This document shows, in pieces, positions 46,927 to 58,061 of a DNA stretch of 64,000 nucleotides. The translations under genes were made by a program, and so were the position numbers. The notes under the pieces are model-generated. The model was not told the DNA's origin. It ran no database searches and was given only the letters and a program-made list of their open reading frames with translations. The stretch is from Fremontodendron californicum. Lineage: Eukaryota; Streptophyta; Magnoliopsida; Malvales; Malvaceae. The stretch spans positions 2,356,001 to 2,420,000 of the forward strand of contig JAULJL010000003.1 of NCBI GenBank assembly GCA_030761205.1, in the 5' to 3' direction. Position 1 is the first letter of the stretch; each line of letters opens with the position of its first letter.

Positions 46927-47496
46927 ATCCCTTTTGATGTAACTTTTTTTTTTTGAAATTTATATTAGTTCTTAGGCTTGCTAGTTTTCTTTTTATTGTA
47001 AGTTCTTTTCAAGTTTGAAATAAAGTTAAATTTCTTTTTCTCCATATTTCATCTTTCTTTTGCATTTTCTGAAGCATTTTTGCATCATGCATGGACTACA
47101 AATTAAATTCTCAAAGATCTTTAATTTGCAAAAGATTTGCTTTACTTGAAAAATAATTTGAATCATGAAATTTGAATGGAGAATTATCATGATACTTTCA
47201 AGTGAACCAAAGATAATATTTGAATCAAAAGAAAATTTTTTTTGTTTGGACTGAACTTGGCAATGAAACCAAGCTGCCTACGTACCCTCGAATTTGAAGG
47301 ATCAAGTCATAACGTAGTTCATCTTTTTTTTTTTTTTTTTTTTTGAGCCGTAACTTTTGCCTAAGTTGTCCTAGAAAGGATTTTCAACATAGCGGGCTTT
47401 TTTTTTTTTTTTTTTTTTTTTTTAATGTGCAGTTTAAGCTCGTGCTTAGGAGCAACATACAACAGTTTAAGCTCTTGCTTAGGAGCATTATCTTCT
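46927..47496. other. Convergent spacer between PMD and pol, unit 2
   Basis: Poly-T runs and AT-rich DNA; no gene. It carries two tandem versions of a CAGTTTAAGCTC(G/T)TGCTTAG unit near the pol stop, as in unit 3 and unlike unit 1. Confidence 0.7.
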
Positions 47497-50400
47497 TTAA
47501 GCATAGTAACGCTTCAAAAACTTTCCATTGATCGGTCCAACTTTGACACCATCTTGGTCAACGATCTTGTATGCACCATTGGTATAAACTTCTCGAACAA
47601 CGTATGGTCCATCCCATTTTGAAAGGAACTTGTTGCCAATACGATGTGAAGTATTTATGGGTCTTCTTACAGCAAGGACTAAATCTCCAACTTGGAAAGA
47701 TCGCTGCTTGACTTTCTTATTAAAAGCTTTGGATAGTCGAGCTTGATAGCACTCCAAGCGTTGTTGGGCTTCCAACCTTTTCTCATCCAGTGCTTCTAAT
47801 TCTTCCAAACGTAAGCGTACATTGTCTTCACTAGAAAGATCTTCCTGGATTGCAATCCTTAATGACGGAATTTGTCGCTCAAGTGGTAGAACAGCTTCCA
47901 CACCATAAACAAGTGCATATGGAGTGGCTTGAGTTGGTGTGCGATATGTAGTTCGATAAGCCCACAGAGCTTCTCCTATCCTTTCATGCCAATCTTTCTT
48001 TAAACGGTTAACAACTTTCTTGAGAAGATTGCACAAAGTCTTGTTGAAAGCTTCTGCTAATCCGTTTGCTGGAGCATGGTACATTGAAGACTTGTACTGC
48101 TTGAAGTCAAACTGTGCACATAATTTACTCATGTCAAACTGCTTCCCATTATCAGTTATGATGTGACGAGGTACACCATACCGATAAATGATGTTTGTCC
48201 TGATAAAAGTTGCAACAGTTTCTTTTTTTGCTTCCCTGTAAGGTGCCACTTCTGCCCACTTTGAAAAGTAATCTGTAGCGGCAAGTATATACATATGCCC
48301 TAGTGAACTCTTAGGTAATGGTCCTACCAAATCAAGTCCCCAAGCATCGAACGGCCAAGATGTGACTGTCGGATGTAGTGGTTCAGGAGGTTGATGGATG
48401 AAGTTTGCATGAAACTGACAAGCTTGACATTTCTTGGAGTAGTCCATGCTATCCTTTACCATTGTTGGCCAATAGTATCCCATTCTTTTAATTTGAAAGT
48501 GCAATTTAGCTCCAGACTGATGTGCACCACAAATTCCTGAGTGAGCTTCTTGTAAGGTTTTGGATACTTCATCTTCTCCTAAACATCGAAGGAAGACACC
48601 ATCAAAAGAGCGGCGATAGAGCGTACCCTTGAAGTAAATAAATCGAGGAGCTCGACGTTTCACTTCCGTTTTATGCCTTGGATCATTGGGTAGCCTCCCA
48701 TGCTCTAAATAATCAATCAATGGCTGTCTCCAATCTTCTTTTTCAACTTCGCAAACTGAAACAACATTGGATTCCTGGTTGTCATCTTTAAAATCAACTG
48801 GAGGTAAAATCCATCGTTTGCAAAGAGGGACTTTTACTTCTACACTTGGCATGGCGAGAGCTGATGCTAGATTAGCAAGAGAATCTGCTTGCTTGTTCTC
48901 TCTTCTTGGTACATGTTCCAAGCTTACATTGTCAAACCATTCCAAAATCTTCTTTGCATAGTTGACGTATGGTAAGAGGTCGGGCTTCTTAACTTCATAA
49001 AGTGAAAGAAGTTGGTTGATGACCAATTTGGAATCCCCAAACACTTTAAGTTGAGTGATCTTCATATCCACTGCCATTTCCAATCCAATGATCAGAGCTT
49101 GGTATTCTGCTACATTGTTGGAACAATTTTCAATGAGAGTAAATGCATAAGGCAATACATCTCCTTCTGAAGTGACAAAGACAACACCTGCTCCAGCTCC
49201 ATCTTGACGGGCAGCCCCATCGAAGAATAGTTTCCATGGCCTGGGAATTTCGATGAAAAGAACATCTTCATCTGGGAGATCTTCAGAGAATTCCCAATCA
49301 TCTGGAATCGGATGGTTTGCAAGGAAATCGGCAAGTGCTTGCCCTTTAACGGCCTTTTGTGGAATATAAGTAATATCGAACTCTTGTAGCAAAAGAGCCC
49401 ATTTTGCCAATCTTCCACTGAGCACGGACTTGGACATGAGATATTTGAGGGGATCTGCTCGCGAAATCAAACGAACAGAATGAGCTTGCAAATAATGTCT
49501 CAGCTTTTTAACTGCAAACATCAATGACAAGCAAGTCTTTTCAATGGGAGAATAATTTAATTCAGCACCATTAAGAGTTCTACTAAGATAGTAGAGTGCG
49601 GTTTCTTTTCCTTCATCATTCTCTTGTGCCAATAATGCTCCTAAGGAACGTTCTTGTGCAGCAATATAAAGGATTAACGGCTGTCCTGGTATAGGTGCCT
49701 TCAGAATAGGTGGTTGTAACAAAAAGGTCTTAATGCTCTTAAAAGCATTACTGCAGGCTTCATCCCAGACAAAAGGGACATCCTTCTTCATTAGCCGGTT
49801 AAATGGTTGACATCGACCAGCCAAGTTTGAGATAAAACGTCGGATATATGCCAATCTTCCTTGGAGACTTTTAAGTTCATGCAGATTGCGTGGTTCAGGC
49901 ATTTTCATGATTGCATCTATTTTTGATTGATCAATCTCAATCCCACGATGTCGTACGATGAACCCCAAAAACTTGCCCGAGGATACCCCAAACGCACACT
50001 TGAGCGGATTCATCTTCAATTGGTATCTACGCAATCTTTCAAACACTTGGCGAAGATCAGCAAGATGATTTGATTTTTTCTTTGACTTCACTACCAAGTC
50101 ATCAACATAACATTCGACATTTTTGTGAAGCATATCATCAAAGATCTTTTGCATTGCTCTTTGATAAGTAGCCCCTGCATTCTTTAACCCAAACGGCATA
50201 ACTTTGTAACAGTATATTCCTTTTGGAGTTCGAAATGCGGTAAGTTCTTCATCTCTTGGAGCCATACGAATTTGATTATAGCCAGATGATCCATCCATAA
50301 ATGACAAAGCTTCATGGCCAGTTGTAGCATCCACCATTATTTCTGTTATAGGGAGAGGAAAGTCGTCCTTTGGACAAGCATTGTTCAAATCTCGAAAATC

Positions 50401-53116
50401 TACACAAACTCGAAGTTGACCATTTTTCTTTCTCACTGGAACAATATTTGAGATCCAAGTGGGATACTTGACTTCTCTAATAAAGCCAGCTTTGATGAGC
50501 TTATTGACCTCAGCTTCAATTTGGGGGATCAAGTCAGGATGGAAACGTCGTTGAGCTTGTTTGATAGGTCGGACACTTTTCTTGACAGCCAGATGATGCA
50601 TAGCTACTTTTGGATCAAGTCCCGGCATTTCTTTGTAAGTCCAAGCAAAGATATCTCGATACTCTATCAAAAGATCAAGATAGGCTTTTTCCTCTTCTGG
50701 TGGTAAGCAAGCATTAATGAAGATCGGTCGTGGATCTTCACTAGTACTGATGTTAACCTCTTTTAGCTCATCAATAGTAGCTTGATTTCCTTCTTCAAAA
50801 GATGAAGGGGCTTCTTGGGCTTCTTCCTCTTGAGATTTTTCACCAGTTTCCTTTACAGATACATGGTTAGAAGTGAAGATTTCTGTTTCTTCAAGTTCCT
50901 CTTCCTCTGAGGATGAGATTGATTTGGTTATAACCACTGTGTGCTTTCTAGCCTTTAAAACTTCACCAGTAGTTACCTTCCATTCGCTTTTCCTTTTCAT
51001 TCGAGAAGGAATTTTGCTGTGAAAATCTCTTGATTCCTTTAAAGTGGAAGATTTTCTTTTTCGTCCACAGTTAACTTCTTCAGAGTACGGACTTCCAAGC
51101 CTTGACTGAATGGAAATTGGTTTACTTACAGAAACTTCACTGCATTTTTCCCCCATTCGTTCAAAAACTGACCTTCGTGATGATTGAATGCTCAAACGAT
51201 CAAACACTGAACATCGTGTTGAGCGTGCCCCCAAGCGATCAAACACTGAAAGTCCTGGTGGCTTCACTGCATCTTCTTGCTCCTCGGGAACTTCCTCCAC
51301 ATTTATGTACCTCGAAGTTTGTTTATGAATCTTCAATTTTAATGGAGAATACCCAAGCCCCTCTCTAGAAGTTCCAATGTGATCAATCTTCTTTTGCCAG
51401 ACCTGTCGGATCTTGAATGAACTTTGCGGTTTTTCTTTGCTAGGCTCTTTTGTCTCGTGAGCCAATTTTGCAACATCTTCTTGTTTATACCCAGCTTTGA
51501 CAAGCAACCTATAAGCGTTAGGATCAAAATCTTTAGCTCGATGAGTAGGAAGATCCTGATGTTCGCAAAGAGATTCTTCTACTGGTCTAACAAATCCTTG
51601 CAGTGGAGGTATAAGGCCTCTTGATTCTTCCAAGTTAGTGAGGGGAAGAGTCAGATCCTTTAAACCTTGAGCAATTTCATCTTCTCCAACTGTGGAAGAA
51701 GCCAAATTCTTTCCCTTTTGCTTTAATTCTTGCATCGGGTTGGACATTACTTCTTCAATAAATGTATCTTTGAGATAAAACTTTGCGTCTGCGAAATGTG
51801 CTTCTGCTATAGTAAATGGCTTAGCGTCAGCAAGGATCGTCTTGACTTGACCGTTTCTGCAATACTTGAGACACTGGTGCAGAGTTGAGGAGACTACACC
51901 ATTTTGATGTATCCACGGTCGTCCTAACAACATGTTGTATGTCGTTTTGGCATCAATCACATGGAAAAGTGGACTTGACTCCATATCTCCAATGAAAAGT
52001 TGAAGTCTAAGTTTTCCAAGAGCTCTTTGTCCCCCTTGGTTGAATCCTTGGATCATCAAGCGGCTTTGCATCAACTCATCCAAAGGAACTCCCAATTCTT
52101 TCATTGTCATCAACGGGAGTATGTTGACAGCAGAACCATCATCGATCAAGATTCTATTGATCTTCTGTTCCCGAGTATATCCTACGACGAACAACGGCCG
52201 ATTATGAGGGGTTGACCCTAGCAACAGATCCTCATCAGAAAAGTTAATTTTCGTAGCACAAGAATGCTCATCAACTTCAAATGCTACTGAGTCCGTGTTG
52301 TTTTCATTATCTTCATTGCCGCCGTTATGGTAACAAGTCATGAAAACCAAATCTTCATTTCTAAGCTGAATCGGCATGAATTCGTTTAAAGTGATTTGCC
52401 TCCTTGACTTCCTCCCTACTGAATTTTTACCCCGAGATGGCATTTTTGCTTCTTGAGGCACATTGGGCTTTGGAAATTCAGATGGTCGTTTGATCATCTT
52501 AGCTCTTGTAGGCACTTTCACAACTTTTGGAAGATTCTTCCTTTTGCTTCTTCGGCGTGTGACTAGAGTCCAACCATCGTAATCTTGATTTTGTCTTTGA
52601 AGCAAATAGTTGCCCCCACTTTCCTGAAGACCCTCCATCGTACTTGTACTTGGAGCCAGTATGATAGGATCAAAAGAGCCAAATTTTATGGTTCTATCCA
52701 GCAAATTGGATTGAGAAACCATATTGACTGATGCCAAATTTGACGACATCGTTTCTTCTTCAAACTCGATTTTTCCTTCTTCATAGAGTCGCATGATTTT
52801 ATCCTTCAAAATAAAGCACTTCTCCAGAGGATGGCTAATCAAGCGATGGTACCTGCAATAATTGGGGTCTTCTACTTTATCAGCTTCTTCCGGTCGCTTC
52901 ATTTCTGGTAACTGAATCAGCTTAGTTTTTAAAAGCTCTTCAAGAATGCTTGAAACATCAGAATCAGGAAAGGGATACTTCTTTTCTTGCCTCTCCTTCA
53001 AAGTGATCTTGCTTTTACCTTTGTCTTGGATAGGAGAAGATTTCGTCTCTTGAGATTCTTTTGACTTGGGAGATATCTTAAGAGGCTTGGTAGTCACTGC
53101 CATGGACTGTTTGCCA
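47497..53116 (-). pseudogene. gag-pol, unit 2, 5'-truncated
   Basis: The frame is open from late gag to the integrase end. It contains the C/H motif, protease DDGSA, RT YVDD, both RNase H domains and the integrase D-D-E residues. The gag capsid domain, gag start and PBS are absent. The sequence jumps at about 53112 from gag (ending near the ATGGACTGTTTGC word) to the PBS-LTR edge GCCAAAATTT. The frame happens to continue a few codons into LTR3 with an artificial methionine, so its apparent start is not a gene start. A serine-to-leucine change lies in the integrase C-terminal part compared with units 1 and 3. Confidence 0.9.
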
Positions 53117-53124
53117 AAATTTCG

Positions 53125-54108
53125 TGTCGACAATATGACAAGGAAAATTTGGAGTCAAATAATAATTTTATTAATCAAACTTTGAGGTTACAATCTCTGA
53201 ATATTCTTAAAGAAAGAAATCCTTTGATTCTTTTCTTCAGTAAAATTTTGATTCAAGGGTCTTCACGACTTGATCTTGAATCGACGAGATCTGCTTCAAG
53301 GGTCTTCTAGACTTGGTCTTGAAAAACAGGAATTATCTCCTTTCCTTCGATGAACAAGATCGGAGAGCAGCTTCTTAGAGAATTCTCAAGAACAAGCACC
53401 GCGTTCTTAGAATTTCTCTAATTTCTTCTTAAGAATTTTGAGAGGATTTGGCTCTTCAAAATCTTCTTCTCTTCAGGCTTCTGAATTGTGAATTTGTGTT
53501 AAGGGGAGGTCTCTATTTATAGTGGTAGCTAGCCAGGTGAAATAGAGTTTTAAAAGAACTTAACCTCCTTATTTATCTCTTAATTAATTTAATTTAATTA
53601 GAGATAATATCTTCTTATTTATCTCTTAATTAATTTAATTTAATTAGAGATAAAATATTTATTTTTTATCACTTAATTAATTAATTAAATTAGAGATAAA
53701 ATATTTATTTACCTCTTAATTAATTTAATTTAATTAGAGATAAAAATTTATTATTTATCTCTTAATTAATTTAATTTAATTAGAGATAAAACTTTATTAT
53801 TTATCTCTTAATTAATTTAATTTAATTAGAGATAAAAATTTATTATTTATCTCTTAATTAATTTAATTTAATTAGAGGTAAAATAATTATGACACATGGG
53901 TGAAATTTGATTGGATAACCCATGAGTCCTTGCAATTTGATTGGTCAAACCATGTGTACATATTTAATTAATTATAAAATAATTAATTATAATATGATAT
54001 TATCAATTTCACATGGTAATGTATAATTTAATTGAAAATTTCTTAATTAAAGAAATTTCAATTGACACGTGGCAATTTGTAATTGGTTACAAATTTTCTC
54101 CTTCTACA
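53125..54108 (-). repeat. LTR3 (5' LTR of unit 2, 3' LTR of unit 3)
   Basis: 984 bp. Related to LTR1/2 but with scattered substitutions and small indels, a different U5 end (TGTCGACA instead of TGTACACA on the plus strand) and a seventh minisatellite unit (53569-53884). The TATA box (minus) is at 53512-53521. The left edge adjoins the gag deletion. Confidence 0.85.
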
Positions 54109-54401
54109 AATGCCCCCTCAAGACTTGGTTACGTACACGAATTTTTTTTTTTTCTTTTTAGTGTAGCAAGTGGACAAGTCTTGAAATTTATCTAGATCAA
54201 TTAATTATCTTCATATAATTTTATATATGAGACGAGAAAAATTGATTTAAGAATTTCTACAGCTTCAAAGAATTTGAGTTTGATCTAATCACTTCTTTGC
54301 TCAAATTAATTTCAATTAAAACCCAACATCCAGTTTTAAAGGAATTCTAATGCACTTAGAAGTTCTATTCCTTGACCACATGGGACTTGAACTATTTCCC
54401 C
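54109..54401. other. Short 3' region of unit 3
   Basis: Polypurine tract (54109-54122) then AT-rich DNA. At about 54247 the sequence passes directly from the ATTGATTTA word to TTTCTACAG, skipping about 940 bp found in units 1 and 2. No target duplication marks the junction. Confidence 0.75.
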
Positions 54402-55271
54402 TATAAAAGCAAGGCCTTCTCAAGCTAATTCGCACATCAAATTAATCGTCAAAGGTTGCTACGTTGGAGAGCTTAACAGGTGAGTTTATTTATTTTTTTT
54501 TATTTATTATTTAATTAGTGTATATTCTCAGCAATTCATAGTTTAACAAAAGGTGTCAATATGCAGATTACACAACTTCATATTCGCGAAAACTCAAGTG
54601 GTGGCATATCATCCCTACGTTGGGTGAGTTACGGTTCCTTTTTTTTTTTTTTTTTTTTTTTTTTTGTGTGTGGCTTTGTACCCATGCTTGGGAAAGTGAC
54701 GCCAAGGTAATTGTGGGATCCGCCAGAGGCCACCTCTGGAGAAACATACTCGTGGGTCCCGAGATGTTGTGAATTGACAAACCTGACATTTGAGAATAAT
54801 CTCGTGGTACCCATCCCCCATGGAAACCAATTCGGCACTTTTGAGAATGATTCTTATTATAGGAACTTGGGACTATGCGGCTTCCCCTTGTTAAAGCAAT
54901 GCGGCAATGATGAGGGACAAAAACCATATGCACCGAAATTTAAGGAAGATGAAGGTTCTCCAATAGCCTTTTTATGGAAACTTGCAATGATGGGTTACGG
55001 ATGTGTATTGGTGCTAGGATTGAGTACTGGATACATTGTGTTCATGACCGGAAGAACCTGTGGAAGAGGCAGGAGAAACGTGTTGAGTGTGGACGAGTAC
55101 AGGGCTGGTTCTGTTATTGAGTGTGTCTCAGCTCTTTTTTTTTTTTTTTTTTTTTGGAAAGACGAGAGAGAACGAAATTTGGATTTTTTTTTTTATTTTT
55201 TTTTATTTTTTTTTTTTTGACATTTTTTATTTGTTTTGTTTTTGTCTTTGTTTTTTTTTTGTAGAATCATC
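54402..55271 (+). promoter_or_regulatory. Promoter and spliced leader of the antisense PMD gene, unit 3
   Basis: TATAAAAG at 54402-54409. The predicted first exon ends at 54479, intron 1 is 54480-54566, exon 2 is 54567-54623 and intron 2 is 54624-55264. The GTGAGT donors and the GCAG and GTAG acceptors are conserved although the surrounding sequence is diverged from units 1 and 2. Confidence 0.62.
54774..55127 (+). pseudogene. Captured RLP fragment, unit 3, with transmembrane segment
   Basis: Longer than in units 1 and 2: partial last LRR (PIPHGNQFGTF), NLGLCGFPL cap, acidic juxtamembrane part, a transmembrane helix (MGYGCVLVLGLSTGYIVF) and a short basic tail. This is the C-terminal architecture of Cf-9-type receptor-like proteins. 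It lies on the plus strand within predicted leader intron 2. It has no signal peptide or LRR array, so it is a fragment. Confidence 0.82.
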
Positions 55272-58061
55272 ATGGTGTACTTCAAAGATCACAAAGATTA
55301 TCTTGTGATTCTTTCCAAGGAAGATGAAGACATAAAAGAAGGATTATATCTCTCCATCGACAAGCCCATATCGGGTAGATATAAATCCGCTTGGAAATCA
55401 TTTGATTTTCCTGCCACTCTAGAAGATTGGTCGATAGAACTTTCTCCAATCTCACAATCTTCTCCAAAGGCGAGATCTCTTCAGTCTAGTCTTCACGTCA
55501 ATACTTCTAATCATGAGAAGTTTGACACGTTGGGAAGCCGTATCACTTCCGAAAGATCATATTGGGGATTTTCCTTCAAGATTTTTGGAGAGTTTGGTTA
55601 CATACCAAAGTACTGGGAATGGACTGAAGATGTGTTGTACCACTTCAACAAAAATTTAACGACTGTTAGTATATATGATGCTGTTTATGCATCATTATAC
55701 ACTTATGATCACAACAAGGACGTCATTCGCGCTTTTTGTGAAGCTTGGTGCCCGGCTACCAACACTCTCCACCTTGCTACTGGGGAAGCTTCCATCTCCT
55801 TATGGGATTTGCATAAGCTAGGTGGTTTGCCCATTCACGGCATATTTTATGATGAAGTCATTCCTTGTGCTGCCGAATTGACTGGCTTTGATAACAAGGG
55901 AAGATTCATCCCGAGATGTTGTGAATATCTATTTGCTGCATTCCACCTTTTGAAGCAAGGCAAGGAGGATAAGGTGTCTATTGAGGATTGGATCAATTTT
56001 TGGTTTCAAGGGAAATTGCGTTACACCAAACCACCTGCTCGAAAAGCAAAGAAGCTTGTTCGTCCAAAAGCTACACATAACCCTACTGGGATTCTTCGGA
56101 AATACCAAGGTCGGGGAATGGCAGGAGATGGAGCATTCACTACACTTGGAATCAAAGACAGTTTAACATCAGACACTTATTTAGCTGCCTTCATTTCTTG
56201 TTGGATTTGTGTTTTTGTTTTTCCAAGTAAAGATTCAGAATTTGTTCGGCCAGAGACATTTAAGATAGCCAGCCTGATGGCGATTGGGAGAACTGTTAAT
56301 CTCGCGGTCCCGGTGTTAGCCAATATTTACCATGGACTAAACCGAATTACACTTTCTGCTCAAGCGGGCTCTTCAGATGCGTGTTTTCCAATTCACTATA
56401 TTTATGGGTGGCTAAGTTATTACTTCCGGACTCACTTTCAAAATCCAGATGATGTATATGGGCCTTTGATGAGCAAGTTTTCGGGAGAAGGTGGAGCCAA
56501 ATACTTTGAGGATTATGACGCCCGCAAGTTAATTCATAGTGGCATAGTGTGGAATGCTAACTTATATCCCAGGAATAGAGATGAAGTGATTGTTGATGAT
56601 GACGCTCTTAGTAAGATCAATCATGGCTACCTTGTTAATGTTCGTTCGAGCTATTTGCCTGCCCGATGTAACCAAGCTATCATTGTGGAACCTTACAGTC
56701 CTCATCGATTTGGGAGACAGTTTGGGTTTTGTCAAGATATTCCCGGAGCTCTTAAGGAAGACATTCGTTCTGGATCTGTGGATGATCTGTGTAGGTTTTG
56801 GAGGATTTGCACTCGTTCTCATACAAAGTCTAGATTGATCTCTCCAGCTCGTTCTCTAAATCCTAATGATCATGCAACCGCCAGATACGTGGAATGGTGG
56901 TCGAAAGTTCATGAGCCATATCTTGAGCATTCTATTGATATTTTGATTTCGAGCATCCGTACATCACCGTCAAAGAGAAGAAAACCTTCAAAGGATGTTA
57001 AGAAAAAGTCTTTAGAGATTTCGCAAGACAAATCCAATAAAGCCAAAGTCTCGTCCACTATAGATTTAACAGAGGAGCATGTGAAGACTTTACAAGAAAT
57101 TCCTCGATCAGTGTCATTAGTTGATGAAGAACAAAGGGTTTTACCGAAAGTCATCGAAGGGAAGCATAATGCGATCGTTGAAGATTCAGTTGATGAGAGT
57201 GATCATGAAAGACATTGGAAGCGAACCAGGCCAAGGAAATCCTTTCAAGGTGATATATCCCCCGCCAAAAGTGAAGCTTCAGTTTCTAGTTTGCATGAGT
57301 TCAACAAACTTGCAGCTAAGATCAGAAATAATGTTTCAAGCACCGTTTCCAACCAAGAAGATGCTTGCCCTAATGTGATTGTTAATAATACTTCCCCTAT
57401 AGTGAAGACTTCCACAGGCCCTCTTGTTGAAGCTAGTCATCTTGCCCTTCCAGAATTTTCTAAGTTTAGTGCTGAAAAAGTGATATCCGATAGTCAGTTG
57501 AAGCTTGCAACTATTTTGTGGGAAAGCATTCAACCAAGGATTATTCGCGCTTCTTTTGATCGGGTTTCTTCGCTTAGTGGTGATGTTCACAAGATCTTCG
57601 ATGCAATAGAAGCAATCAAGTCCGTTGATTCATCCTCATTGAAAGGCATGGTGGAAGACTACTTTACACAAGTCCAGAAGTTTAATGAGCTTGAATCTTC
57701 CGTTTCTTCATCCAAGGATAGAATTGAAAGACTTCAAGCACTTGAAATTCGACTTAAAGACTCAATGTTACTTGAACATAAGACTGTTGAGAACCTTAAC
57801 ACCCTGCAATCGAACTTGGCAGATATAGAGCAAGAGTTCATTACTTTGCAACGCAAAAAATATAGACTTGAATCTTCGCTCCAAGAAACTGAAGATGAAC
57901 TGAAAAGAAGAAGAACTGACACCTTCAAGATTCGTGAAGAGATGAATTCTGTTGAGTCTATTACTACCCTTACTGAGGATGAAGCCAAAAACTTAGATTT
58001 GTTGCGAAATATGTTAGAAGCCTCTCGAGACGACTTGAGGAATTTCAAATGGAAGCCCTGA
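55272..58061 (+). CDS. Plant mobile domain (PMD) protein, unit 3, intact
   Basis: Uninterrupted 929-codon frame of the same length as unit 2, ATG eight bases after the predicted splice acceptor. The N-terminal third carries several substitutions relative to units 1 and 2, while the C-terminal part matches unit 2. It has the same PMD core, basic patches and C-terminal coiled-coil-like region. An intact frame in a diverged copy argues for constraint, but the test (dN/dS) was not run. Confidence 0.88.
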   Translation: MVYFKDHKDYLVILSKEDEDIKEGLYLSIDKPISGRYKSAWKSFDFPATLEDWSIELSPISQSSPKARSLQSSLHVNTSNHEKFDTLGSRITSERSYWGFSFKIFGEFGYIPKYWEWTEDVLYHFNKNLTTVSIYDAVYASLYTYDHNKDVIRAFCEAWCPATNTLHLATGEASISLWDLHKLGGLPIHGIFYDEVIPCAAELTGFDNKGRFIPRCCEYLFAAFHLLKQGKEDKVSIEDWINFWFQGKLRYTKPPARKAKKLVRPKATHNPTGILRKYQGRGMAGDGAFTTLGIKDSLTSDTYLAAFISCWICVFVFPSKDSEFVRPETFKIASLMAIGRTVNLAVPVLANIYHGLNRITLSAQAGSSDACFPIHYIYGWLSYYFRTHFQNPDDVYGPLMSKFSGEGGAKYFEDYDARKLIHSGIVWNANLYPRNRDEVIVDDDALSKINHGYLVNVRSSYLPARCNQAIIVEPYSPHRFGRQFGFCQDIPGALKEDIRSGSVDDLCRFWRICTRSHTKSRLISPARSLNPNDHATARYVEWWSKVHEPYLEHSIDILISSIRTSPSKRRKPSKDVKKKSLEISQDKSNKAKVSSTIDLTEEHVKTLQEIPRSVSLVDEEQRVLPKVIEGKHNAIVEDSVDESDHERHWKRTRPRKSFQGDISPAKSEASVSSLHEFNKLAAKIRNNVSSTVSNQEDACPNVIVNNTSPIVKTSTGPLVEASHLALPEFSKFSAEKVISDSQLKLATILWESIQPRIIRASFDRVSSLSGDVHKIFDAIEAIKSVDSSSLKGMVEDYFTQVQKFNELESSVSSSKDRIERLQALEIRLKDSMLLEHKTVENLNTLQSNLADIEQEFITLQRKKYRLESSLQETEDELKRRRTDTFKIREEMNSVESITTLTEDEAKNLDLLRNMLEASRDDLRNFKWKP

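Larger units (their letters stand above)
41168..54108 (-). mobile_element. Ty3/gypsy Tat-like LTR retrotransposon, unit 2 (chimeric, gag-deleted)
   Basis: About 12.9 kb between LTR2 and LTR3. Its left part (LTR2, leader, most of PMD) is nearly identical to unit 1. Its right part (PMD C-terminus, spacer, start of pol, end of gag) shares variants with unit 3, so it looks recombinant. The PMD frame is intact. The PBS and the first half of gag are missing, so it could not prime or assemble on its own. Confidence 0.9.

Noticed and set aside
53117..53133. Methionine at 53133 as the start of unit 2 gag-pol
   Set aside because: It lies in LTR3 sequence upstream of a deletion junction and is not homologous to the gag start in unit 1.
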